A stretch of DNA of 64,000 nucleotides, taken from assembly GCA_017644185.1 (NCBI GenBank), contig JAEPMA010000001.1, positions 248,001 to 312,000 of the forward strand, in the 5' to 3' direction. The notes below the pieces were generated by a model, which was not told where the DNA came from, made no database searches, and was given only the letters and a program-made list of their open reading frames with translations. Each line of letters opens with the position of its first letter. Position 1 is the stretch's first letter. Source of the DNA: Rhodospirillales bacterium. Its GTDB lineage: Bacteria; Pseudomonadota; Alphaproteobacteria; Rhodospirillales; Casp-alpha2. Below are positions 17,182 to 25,289 of the stretch, piece after piece. A program made the position numbers and the translations under genes.

Positions 17182-19488
17182 GTGCCCTTTCAACGTGCAC
17201 GAGTGGAGTTGAGACACTTGGCTCTTGAGGACGACAAGCGAACCCGGAAACTGCGTAGCGAGGCGGAGGACATCCTCCGCTTTCGGGACTATGCCGATGC
17301 GGATGCAGATTGGTTCTGGGAACTCGATCCGAATTTCCGTTTCGCGATCGTGTCTATGCGCCACGAAGGACGTTCGTCGGTCGACGAATTCGATCTGTTG
17401 GGTAAGACCCCGTGGGAGTTCGCCGACGCGGATCCGGACCGAGACCATGAATGGGCGGCGTTCGTAGACAAGCTGCAGCGCCGCGAACCTTTCCGGCACT
17501 TTAGAATTTCACTCCGTCATGGCGGGGGCGGGTACGTCTACTGGCGGCTGAGCGGCAAGCCGGTCCTCGGTCATGATGGGCGGTTTTTGGGATATCGCGG
17601 GGTTGCCACCGATGAAACCGTCGAGGCGATCCGCCGTCAGCATCAGGAAGTGTTGTCCGCCGACTATCAAGTGGCGTTGGAAACGATCTCTGAAGGTGTC
17701 GCCTATTTCGACGAGAGAAACCGGCTGTCTTTCACCAACCCGGCGTTCCGAAGCCTGGTCCCGGTGCCGACGACAATGTTTCAGGTGGGGACCGGGTTCG
17801 CCGATCTGATGAACAGCATCGCACCGCTGATATCCGATGATCGGCGCCGCGCATCACAGCTGCGCCGGACGCCCGGGCGCGGCCTGATCGATTGGCAGTT
17901 CGGCGACGGGCGTTGCCTGACCGGCGAGATACGGCCGTTGCCGTCGGGCCGGCATATCGTGGTGGTGCATGAAGCGATGGGGGCCGCCGAGCGGAAACAG
18001 GAACGCGAAGGTCTTTATTATGACGAGTTGGCGATGTCGGAGCAGCCATTCTGGGTGCATGTCGACGGGCGTATCGTTTTCATAAATCAGGCGGCCGCCG
18101 ACATTTTCGACGGCGAGATCGACACCATCTTGGGCCGTCAGGTTTGGGACCTGATCGAGCCGACCGAGCGTGAGCGGCTCGTACAGTTTGATCAGGATCG
18201 CCGGGCCGGGATCGAGGCGCCGGATTCGTATCTCACCACCGGTCTGCGCGAAGACGGTGAACCCGTGAACTTGGAGTTCCATGTGCATGTCGGTGAATGG
18301 GAGGGACGGCGCGCCGTGCAGGTGTTCGTGCAGGATAGGACCGCCGAGCAACAGGCACGAGACGCACTGGTGGAAAGCGAGCAGAAATACCGGAATCTGA
18401 TCAATGGTTCGATTCAGGGGATGTTCGTCCACCGCGACTGGCGCATTCTGTACGCGAACGATACCGCTGCCGAGATCTTCGGCTACAGCGTCGACGACTT
18501 CGTCGGCCGCAACGTGATGGATCTGGTGGCACCCGACGAGCGTGCCGTGATGGCGGATATCCGCCGCCGCCGTCTGGCCGGTGACGATGATGTTCCCGAA
18601 CGCTATGAGTTTTCGGGCTTGTGCGCAGATGGGTCCAAGGTGGCCGTCGAGATTTTCTCCAGGCTTGTCGAATGGGATGGCGGCATGGCGATCCAGGCGA
18701 CGTTGATGGATATAACCGGACGAAAGGCGACAGAGCGTAACTTGCTGCGTGCCAAGGAGGCCGCTGAGCACGCCAACCGGACCAAGACCGAATTCCTTGG
18801 CAATATGTCGCACGAACTGCGAACACCCTTGAACGCGATTATCGGCTTTTCGCAGTTGATCCGCGACAAGATCATGGGGGATATCAATCCGAACTATGTG
18901 GATTACGCGGGCTCGATCCATGCGTCTGGACTGCATCTGTTGGATGTCGTGAACGACCTGCTAGATGTCGCCTCTATCGAAAGCGGCAATCTCACGCTGA
19001 ACGAGGATGACGTCGAGATCGCCGACATCATCCGTTCCTGCGAGCGGATGTTGAGAGCGCGGGCGCAGAAGGCGGAACTGCTGATTTCGGTCGATGTTGA
19101 GGCGGGGCCGTTTCAACTCCGAGGTGACGCCCGTCGGTTGAAACAGATTCTGATCAACCTGATCAACAATTCGATCAAGTTCAGCCGATCCGGCGGTCAT
19201 ATCGTCGTAAAGGCATTTCTCAATCCGGATGGGGCGCCGGTGCTTTCGGTCAAAGATTCCGGTATCGGTATTTCCCCCGAAGATCAGAAAGTGATCTTCG
19301 ACGCTTTTACGCGCGTCGACTCGTCGTTCGTCACGGAACGTGAGGGGACGGGCCTGGGCTTGCCGCTCGTCAATGCGTTGACAGAATTGCATGGCGGGCG
19401 GGTCGAACTCGAAAGTGCGGTCGGGGTCGGGACGAAAATCTCTGTCATATTGCCCCAAGAACGCCTGATCCGAGCCGGGGTTGATTGA
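17182..19488 (+). CDS. Multi-PAS soluble sensor histidine kinase
   Basis: 768 aa with no membrane segment, so a cytoplasmic sensor. Four PAS-like domains lie at about 40-150, 160-265, 283-390 and 398-515. Only the latter two match the PAS fold well (VHVDGRIVFINQAAADIF; VHRDWRILYANDTAAEIFGY). The dimerisation helix carries the phospho-accepting His544 in GNMSHELRTPLNAIIGFSQL. The ATPase domain has ILINLINNSIKFS (N box), DSGIGIS (G1) and GTGLGLPLV (G2), all intact. GTG 17182 is the longest start; TTG 17218 has a better ribosome site (GGAG 9 bases before). No response regulator is adjacent, so the partner is unknown. Confidence 0.9.
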   Translation: MPFQRARVELRHLALEDDKRTRKLRSEAEDILRFRDYADADADWFWELDPNFRFAIVSMRHEGRSSVDEFDLLGKTPWEFADADPDRDHEWAAFVDKLQRREPFRHFRISLRHGGGGYVYWRLSGKPVLGHDGRFLGYRGVATDETVEAIRRQHQEVLSADYQVALETISEGVAYFDERNRLSFTNPAFRSLVPVPTTMFQVGTGFADLMNSIAPLISDDRRRASQLRRTPGRGLIDWQFGDGRCLTGEIRPLPSGRHIVVVHEAMGAAERKQEREGLYYDELAMSEQPFWVHVDGRIVFINQAAADIFDGEIDTILGRQVWDLIEPTERERLVQFDQDRRAGIEAPDSYLTTGLREDGEPVNLEFHVHVGEWEGRRAVQVFVQDRTAEQQARDALVESEQKYRNLINGSIQGMFVHRDWRILYANDTAAEIFGYSVDDFVGRNVMDLVAPDERAVMADIRRRRLAGDDDVPERYEFSGLCADGSKVAVEIFSRLVEWDGGMAIQATLMDITGRKATERNLLRAKEAAEHANRTKTEFLGNMSHELRTPLNAIIGFSQLIRDKIMGDINPNYVDYAGSIHASGLHLLDVVNDLLDVASIESGNLTLNEDDVEIADIIRSCERMLRARAQKAELLISVDVEAGPFQLRGDARRLKQILINLINNSIKFSRSGGHIVVKAFLNPDGAPVLSVKDSGIGISPEDQKVIFDAFTRVDSSFVTEREGTGLGLPLVNALTELHGGRVELESAVGVGTKISVILPQERLIRAGVD

Positions 19489-19613
19489 TTTTTACTTCTC
19501 CAACCATCTGATTCATAACAATTTTCATAAAATTTTTTATCCATGTGACCGGTGTCACTGTTTATCGCCCGGCCCGCCACTATGGTTAATGCAGATATTC
19601 ACTTCTTCTCCTT

Positions 19614-19644
19614 CACCGGGCCGACGGGCCCGGTGATTTTTTTT
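19614..19644 (+). terminator. Rho-independent terminator downstream of the histidine kinase
   Basis: A perfect 9-bp stem (CACCGGGCC at 19614-19622 with GGCCCGGTG at 19627-19635) closes a 4-base loop and is followed by A and eight T residues. It is oriented for the plus strand only and lies 125 bases after the kinase stop codon. Confidence 0.9.
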
Positions 19645-19648
19645 GCTA

Positions 19649-20800
19649 TTACCCGATTAAGGCGCCGTTCTTGATCAGGCGGCGGCCAGAAGGCCGGTTT
19701 ACGACCGCTTCGGCGGCGTTCTCGGCCTCGATCAGCACAATGTCGGCCCGCTGGCCCGGAAACGGGCCGTGATCTTCTAGATCCATAACCTCACCCCCAC
19801 CATACGTGCAGATATCCAGAACCATCTCGATCTCGTCGTCCCGGCGGAAGTTGGACCGGTATGCCAGCAGCATCGCGCGTTCCAGCATGTCGGCATTACC
19901 GAAAGGCGTCCAAACGTCGCGCACCCCGTCCGAACCCGACGCCACGCGGATTTCTCGCTCGCGCATCGCCTGGACGGGGGGAAAGGCCTTGTACCCGGGT
20001 GCTGTCGTGATGATTGCGACATCGAGTGTGGCGATCCTGTCGAGGATGCTCTGCATGCGCGCTTCCGAAACCATCCCGATGCAGAACGCATGGCTGAGCG
20101 TGACGCAGCCCTGCATCGCGTAGGCTTCCACCGCATCCAGAATCAAGTCGAGTGTATCCGCGCCGGCGTCTCCCTCTTCATGATGGTGAATGTCGATCCC
20201 GGCGCCGGTCCGCTCGGCGAGGTCGAAGATCGTCCGGACATGTGCGTCGGCATCGCCGTCGATCGCTTGTGGATCGATCCCGCCGACCAGGTCGACGCCC
20301 ATCTCGATAGCCGCGTGCATCAGATCAGATGTCCCTGGGCGGGAAACCAGTCCGGTCTGCGGAAAGGCAACGAGTTGTATGTCGACGACGTCCGCGTACG
20401 CGGATTTCACCCTGAGGAGGCTCTCCACGTTCGCAAGACCGATGTCCGGATCGATATCGACATGGCTTCTGATGGCGGCCGTACCGTTTTTGATCGCCTG
20501 GTCAATGAGCCTCGCCGCTTGAATCTCAACATCGGCGCCGAGCTCCTGGCGGGCGGCACGTTCGTTGGCGATTTTCTCGTCCAGCCTCTTACCCGCCGAA
20601 TGCGCCCGCCACGGCAGCCCCCATAGTGTTTTGTCGAGATGCATATGCGCGTCGACGAATGCGGGCAGGGCGATCGCCCCCAAACCGTCGACGACGGTGG
20701 CGTTCGCTCCCGGGGCGTCGACGACGATCCCATCCCGGATATGGATGTCCGTTGCGGTCCCGTTAAATGGGCGCACATTGGTAACTGTCAAATCGGGCAT
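19649..20800 (-). CDS. Amidohydrolase, cytosine-deaminase-like
   Basis: 383 aa, starting at ATG 20800 behind an AGGAGG site. It is a metal-dependent TIM-barrel hydrolase. The first metal site is DAHMHLDK; later ligands are IRSHVDID, GIDIHHHEEGD, TLSHAFCIG and the ASGSDGVRDVW aspartate. The set resembles cytosine deaminase and related N-ring deaminases. The true substrate is uncertain because residues that fix a pyrimidine cannot be judged from sequence alone. It is a stand-alone gene, divergent from terB. Confidence 0.82.
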   Translation of the reverse strand: MPDLTVTNVRPFNGTATDIHIRDGIVVDAPGANATVVDGLGAIALPAFVDAHMHLDKTLWGLPWRAHSAGKRLDEKIANERAARQELGADVEIQAARLIDQAIKNGTAAIRSHVDIDPDIGLANVESLLRVKSAYADVVDIQLVAFPQTGLVSRPGTSDLMHAAIEMGVDLVGGIDPQAIDGDADAHVRTIFDLAERTGAGIDIHHHEEGDAGADTLDLILDAVEAYAMQGCVTLSHAFCIGMVSEARMQSILDRIATLDVAIITTAPGYKAFPPVQAMREREIRVASGSDGVRDVWTPFGNADMLERAMLLAYRSNFRRDDEIEMVLDICTYGGGEVMDLEDHGPFPGQRADIVLIEAENAAEAVVNRPSGRRLIKNGALIG

Positions 20801-20929
20801 GCTGTCCGAACCTCCTGTTTAAAGTGGCGGTGGGTCGGTATTTGCCTGACCGGGTCCCGCAAGGTACACCTCTGGATAATCTTTTTTCGAGCGTGATAGT
20901 ATGCCCCGTTCTAATCAAAAGGTTTAGCA

Positions 20930-21394
20930 GTGACGACGATTCTCGAGCGCTTCACGGATCACACGCGACGTATTTTTGCACGCCACCGCGGGCGGCAGTT
21001 CCTCGAAGGTGCAATGGCGGCATCGGCATTGGTGGCGCTTGCGGACGGCGATGCGTCTCTTGAGGAGGGCGCCGAGGTCGGCCGCCTGATGCGCGTGCTG
21101 GATATTCTGCGCGACCATAATCCGGGCGAGGGAGTAGAGACGTATCTTCGTTACATCGACAAGCTTCGGAAGACTCCGTCCGCCGTGGACGAGGTGCGTG
21201 GGCAGGTCAAGGCGTCCGCCGCAGATGATCAGGAAGCGGCGGCACTGCTGATCGTGATCTGTCACGCAGTCAGCGAGGCGGATGGGGTTGTTCGGGAAAG
21301 CGAGACCGAGGAAATCGCGCGTCTCGCCCAACTCCTCGCCATTAAATCGAAGGATGCGGTCGCCATGATCGCGCCTCAACAAACAGACGCATAA
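20930..21394 (+). CDS. TerB-like (tellurite resistance family) protein
   Basis: 154 aa from GTG 20930, preceded by AAAAGG. An all-helical TerB-like domain: the first half has LEGAMAASALVALADGDASLEEG and the second VICHAVSEADGVVRESETEEI. Each half has the acidic DG-type turn typical of the family, thought to bind divalent metal. Only this single ter gene is present, so a general metal-linked or membrane-stress role is more likely than tellurite resistance. It is followed at 23 bases by the CoA transferase gene. Confidence 0.8.
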   Translation: MTTILERFTDHTRRIFARHRGRQFLEGAMAASALVALADGDASLEEGAEVGRLMRVLDILRDHNPGEGVETYLRYIDKLRKTPSAVDEVRGQVKASAADDQEAAALLIVICHAVSEADGVVRESETEEIARLAQLLAIKSKDAVAMIAPQQTDA

Positions 21395-21417
21395 TCATCT
21401 TAGGGAGAAACAGAACA

Positions 21418-22605
21418 ATGAGCGATTACGCAGGACCCTTATCGCGCTTCACGGTGCTTGATCTGACGCGGGTCCGTTCGGGGCCGACCGCCGTCCGCCA
21501 GTTTGCCGATTGGGGCGCGAATGTTATCAAGATCGAGGCACCCGAAGCCGTCGACACGGCGAAAGGCATGGGCGGCGCGCGCAGTGGGCCGGATTTCCAG
21601 AGCATTCACCGCAACAAGCGCTCCCTGACGCTCAATCTCAAAGAGCCGGAAGCGCTCGCGATCTTTCTGAAGATGGTCGAGACCGCCGACGTGGTGGTTG
21701 AGAACTTCCGTCCCGATGTTAAGGACCGCCTGGGAATTTCCTACGAAGACCTGAAAAAGGTGAACAAGGGAATCGTGCTTCTTTCGATTTCCGGGTTCGG
21801 GCAGGATGGGCCTTATCAAAAGCGTCCGGGGTTCGATCAGATCGCCCAGGGGATGGGCGGGCTGATGTCGATTACCGGTCTGCCTGGTCAGGGGCCGGTG
21901 CGCGCCGGCATTCCGATCGCCGATTTGACGGCGGGGATGTATGGGGCGATGGGCGTGATGATCGCCCTCCTGGAGCGCGAAGCCTCGGGTGAGGGGCAAT
22001 GGGTCCAGACGTCGCTGTTGCAGGCGATGGTCGCGATGCTGGACTTCCAGGCGGCGCGTTATCTGATCAAGGGCGAAGTTGCCGGCCAGGCGGGCAACAA
22101 CCACCCGACGTCGATCCCGACGGGGGTCTTCAAGACATCGGATGGTTATATCAATATCGCCGCCGCGGGCGACCAGATGTGGGACCGGATTTGCGCTCTG
22201 TTCGGTGATGACGAGATCACCAACAACCCGGACTTCGCGACCGGAGAACTTCGCTCGAAGAACCGCGATGCCGTTAATGCAGCCTTGGAAAAGCATACGG
22301 TCACGTATACCTCTGACGGTCTCATCGAGGCGCTGATCGAGGCCAGCGTGCCATGCGGGCCGATCAATACCATCGACAAGATTTTCGACGACCCGCAGGT
22401 TAATCACCTGAATCTGCGTCACCCTGTCGAGAGCAAGACGCACGGCAAGATGGATCTGCTGGCGCAGGCTGTGATGCTGTCCAGGTTCGATCCCAAGTAC
22501 GGGATGGCGACGCCCGAGCGGGGTGAGCACACCGACGATATTCTCAAGGAATACGGCTACTCGGATGAGCAGATCGCCGAATTCCGCGATAAGGTCGTCG
22601 TTTGA
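21418..22605 (+). CDS. CaiB/BaiF family (class III) CoA transferase
   Basis: 395 aa; moves CoA between carboxylic acids. Asp169 in PIADLTAGMYGAM sits at the exact position of the catalytic Asp of formyl-CoA transferase. Other landmarks are VLDLTRVRSGP near residue 13, VKDRLGISYEDL, SISGFGQDGPYQKRPGFD and SIPTGVFKTSDGY. ATG 21418 follows an AGGGAG site. The thioesterase downstream (13 bases) probably acts on the same acyl-CoA pool. Donor and acceptor acids are not deducible. Confidence 0.9.
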   Translation: MSDYAGPLSRFTVLDLTRVRSGPTAVRQFADWGANVIKIEAPEAVDTAKGMGGARSGPDFQSIHRNKRSLTLNLKEPEALAIFLKMVETADVVVENFRPDVKDRLGISYEDLKKVNKGIVLLSISGFGQDGPYQKRPGFDQIAQGMGGLMSITGLPGQGPVRAGIPIADLTAGMYGAMGVMIALLEREASGEGQWVQTSLLQAMVAMLDFQAARYLIKGEVAGQAGNNHPTSIPTGVFKTSDGYINIAAAGDQMWDRICALFGDDEITNNPDFATGELRSKNRDAVNAALEKHTVTYTSDGLIEALIEASVPCGPINTIDKIFDDPQVNHLNLRHPVESKTHGKMDLLAQAVMLSRFDPKYGMATPERGEHTDDILKEYGYSDEQIAEFRDKVVV

Positions 22606-22618
22606 GGCCGGTAGGAAC

Positions 22619-23053
22619 ATGACTGAGCAAAGCTTCGACCTTACCCGGCGTGAGACCTTCGACAGTTTCACGCCGGTTACGATCCGGTTTTCGGATCAAG
22701 ACAGTATGGGTCACGTCAACAATGTCTCCATCGCCGCATATGTCGAGGTCGGACGGACCATGATCGTGCAGGGGCTTCTTGACCGGTTCGATCATCCGGG
22801 ACTGGATTTCATCCTGGCCCGCGTCGTCATTGATTATAAACGCGAACTTCACTACCCCGGTACGGTCGAAGTCGGGGGGCGGCTGATCCGGATGGGCTCG
22901 AAATCGCTGACGTCGGGATACGGTATATTCTTGGGTAATGAATGCGTCGCGACGTCGGAAAGCGTGAATGTCTTTTATGACATGAACACGCGCAGTTCCG
23001 TCGTTCCACCCCAAGACGTGCAGGATGCCGTGCGGGAACTGATCGCCGGTTAG
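22619..23053 (+). CDS. Acyl-CoA thioesterase (4HBT hot-dog fold)
   Basis: 144 aa from ATG 22619 (AGGA site). The hot-dog signature RFSDQDSMGHVNNVSIAAYVE carries the catalytic Asp of 4-hydroxybenzoyl-CoA thioesterase-like enzymes at the D of SDQD. FILARVVIDYKRELHYPGTV and the SKSLTSGYGIF strand complete the fold. It lies 13 bases after the CoA transferase stop and is likely co-transcribed, hydrolysing a product or an off-pathway CoA ester. Confidence 0.88.
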   Translation: MTEQSFDLTRRETFDSFTPVTIRFSDQDSMGHVNNVSIAAYVEVGRTMIVQGLLDRFDHPGLDFILARVVIDYKRELHYPGTVEVGGRLIRMGSKSLTSGYGIFLGNECVATSESVNVFYDMNTRSSVVPPQDVQDAVRELIAG

Positions 23054-23164
23054 CGAATTCCCGGGCTTGTCCTTGCATAACCGGAGAACCTTAAGGCGAC
23101 GGTCCTTTGTTTTGGCGACCATCGCGGGTAATCTCGGTTTCGAAGCACGGCAAGCGGTGGGTGC

Positions 23165-24772
23165 ATGGCGACGACGATTGAGAACCTCAATCTGGAAGAG
23201 GGCAAGAGCGAGGCGCTCCGCGCCGTCCTTGCCGGCATTTCCGAATCGACGGCATCTGACGGCGGCCCACGCTACTCGGAAAAAGTCTGCCGGGAACTCG
23301 CGCGTATTGTGGTTTGCCGCGCGTACGCCAAACCTATTTTGGAACTTTCGCACCTGATCATCGCCGCCGGTGGCCGTGACGGGCGATACGAGAACATCTT
23401 CTGGGGTGTCGAGCGGGCAAGTGCCGGTGAGTTCCGCCGCGCGTTCATGGCACTACAGAATGCCGGGTCCGGTGTCCTCGTGTCCGAAGGGGGCGTGCGC
23501 CACGACGACGGTGGTGACGGGTTCCAGATATCCTACAACCGGATGCCGTTACTGGCGGCGTTGCTGGAATTCATGATCATGACGGTCGGCTATGCCGAAA
23601 TCGACGCCATGACAGGCGCATTGCGGCGGGGAGGTGCGTCCGGGGACGCGGTTCTCGATGCCGCACGTGCCCTGCAGCGAGGCCTCTATGCGTATCTTAA
23701 AGATCACCTTCCCCCCGTGCAGCGGCAGCGCCGGGAGCATCATTTCTTGAGTTATGTCGATGCGCATGCCGGCAATCGAACCGGTGCGGACGCGATCAAT
23801 GATGGGGTCGTGCTGGCGTACTGGCGAGCGTTCGCCGATACGGATGATGTGGATGCGAAGACGTTCCGTGTGGTTTACGACACGGCCCGGCGTCTGATCG
23901 GTGCGCTCGATGCTGCGGCGGATCGCCTGTCTGGGGCGCATGCCCGCCCAATTGGCACCGACGTTGAGGCGGGCGAGGTCGACCCTGCCGATATGGAGGC
24001 GGTGATCGCGGCCTTGGACGCCGACACGGGGCCGCTGGAGCAGCTTCTGGAAACCTGTGGGGAGCATGTGAAGTTCGTCAACGTGGGGGAGGCGGAAATA
24101 CTCTTCGAACTGCCCCTCGGTGATGCGGCGGCTCGCCGAATTCCCGTTTCCGTGTTGAGGAACGCGGTATTCGGAGCCGTGCAACTTCAATTGACCACCG
24201 CATTACGCCGGGGGCGGGTGCCCGACCTGGAGATGCGAGATACCGGTAGCGGTTATTATTTGGCAAAGCTGGATGAATACGCGGATGTGATCGGGGTGAC
24301 GGAAAAACTGGCGTTAGCCGCCATCTGGCCGCTTTTCGAGGCGGGACGCCCGGAAGCCGTCGATCTCGCGCTCGCACTTGCCCCCGATATCGATTGGGGG
24401 CAACTGGCGCGCGGCATGGAGGAAGAAGGTGGGAATGTCGTATCGCTTGGACGTGTGGAGGCTTTGCGCCAGTTCTTCCAGGTCGTGCCCGACGCGCGTG
24501 GCGACGAGATCGCGGCACTGCTTGCGGAGTCGCGGCGTGCGTGGCGTGGGGTGAATCGTGCCGGTTTCCGAGAAGAAGATGAGAGCCTCGATGTGATGGC
24601 GGAAGCCATTCCGGATGTGCTTCGCCTGATCGCCGCGGTACGGCGAACCCTGGACCGAGACCTGCGGCCCCACGACTGGCCGTCTTATGAAGCATCGGAC
24701 GCCCGGGACTTTGCGGAGATGTTTGGGAAATTGTATGAACTGGACAGGAAGGGGGGGACGGATGCCCGCTGA
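23165..24772 (+). CDS. Unknown 535-aa protein, first gene of a three-gene operon with a Lon-like membrane protein
   Basis: I do not recognise this protein. It has no signal peptide or membrane helix and is mostly alpha-helical by eye, with an acidic middle (DVEAGEVDPADMEAVIAALDAD) and an N-terminal block of about 250 residues containing PLLAALLEFMIMTVGYAEID. A second block from about 305 has FVNVGEAEILFELPLGD and ends in long helices. ATG 23165 is the only sensible start. It overlaps the next gene by 11 bases. A soluble partner or regulator of the membrane-bound third product is inferred only from operon structure. Confidence 0.7.
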   Translation: MATTIENLNLEEGKSEALRAVLAGISESTASDGGPRYSEKVCRELARIVVCRAYAKPILELSHLIIAAGGRDGRYENIFWGVERASAGEFRRAFMALQNAGSGVLVSEGGVRHDDGGDGFQISYNRMPLLAALLEFMIMTVGYAEIDAMTGALRRGGASGDAVLDAARALQRGLYAYLKDHLPPVQRQRREHHFLSYVDAHAGNRTGADAINDGVVLAYWRAFADTDDVDAKTFRVVYDTARRLIGALDAAADRLSGAHARPIGTDVEAGEVDPADMEAVIAALDADTGPLEQLLETCGEHVKFVNVGEAEILFELPLGDAAARRIPVSVLRNAVFGAVQLQLTTALRRGRVPDLEMRDTGSGYYLAKLDEYADVIGVTEKLALAAIWPLFEAGRPEAVDLALALAPDIDWGQLARGMEEEGGNVVSLGRVEALRQFFQVVPDARGDEIAALLAESRRAWRGVNRAGFREEDESLDVMAEAIPDVLRLIAAVRRTLDRDLRPHDWPSYEASDARDFAEMFGKLYELDRKGGTDAR

Positions 24773-25289
24773 CGATCCGGTCAGTGACCTGGCGCTCGCT
24801 GCGCTCGATGCCGACGCCCAGGCACGGGAACTGATGACCCCCGTAACTGCGGCGCGGATTGCGTTTTCCGATCTCTACCGATATGCGACCGATCCGGCTT
24901 TCGAGTTGTCCCCGTCTGCGCAAGCGCTGCTGGAGAGCGATCCAAACGCTGCCGCAGATCTGGAGCGTCTGCTCGCCGCACGGCCGTTCACTTACATGCC
25001 GAGGCAGGCCGCCGCCGCGACATCGGGCCCGGTCCGGCGTGAGACCGATGCGGCCATTCTGACGCTCACGCCCTCACGTGCTGCGCCGGATCAGACGTAT
25101 CTCGTGATCGAACTTGTCGATCCCGGCGCTCCCCCACCCGCCCAACTGTTCGCACGTTCGGCTGATGGTGGATGGACACGAATTCCCCTGGCCAAGTTCG
25201 ACAGTGCGCGCGTCCAGGTCTTACTGGAGACGAACGGTGAAACCGTCGCCGTGCTTTCCGATCCGGAGACGGAGGTTTATCTCCTGTGA
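24762..25289 (+). CDS. Unknown 175-aa protein, second gene of the operon
   Basis: I do not recognise this protein. ATG 24762 is preceded by a GAAGGGGGGGA ribosome site and lies inside the end of the first gene. The N-terminal 80 residues look helical (SDLALAALDADAQARELM). The C-terminal 90 look like a compact beta domain (AAILTLTPSRAAPDQTYLVI, then VQVLLETNGETVAVLSDPET). There are no cysteines and no export signal. The stop codon overlaps the GTG start of the third gene, so stoichiometric expression is likely. Confidence 0.7.
   Translation: MPADDPVSDLALAALDADAQARELMTPVTAARIAFSDLYRYATDPAFELSPSAQALLESDPNAAADLERLLAARPFTYMPRQAAAATSGPVRRETDAAILTLTPSRAAPDQTYLVIELVDPGAPPPAQLFARSADGGWTRIPLAKFDSARVQVLLETNGETVAVLSDPETEVYLL

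Noticed and set aside
17083-17499. Upstream extension of the DUF1491 frame
   Set aside because: It would overlap the kinase coding sequence and its promoter; the family is about 110 residues and its normal start is near 17082.
21439-22671. A 410-codon minus-strand frame over the CoA transferase
   Set aside because: The plus-strand gene has the catalytic Asp169 and full family pattern; the opposite frame has shadow-like composition.
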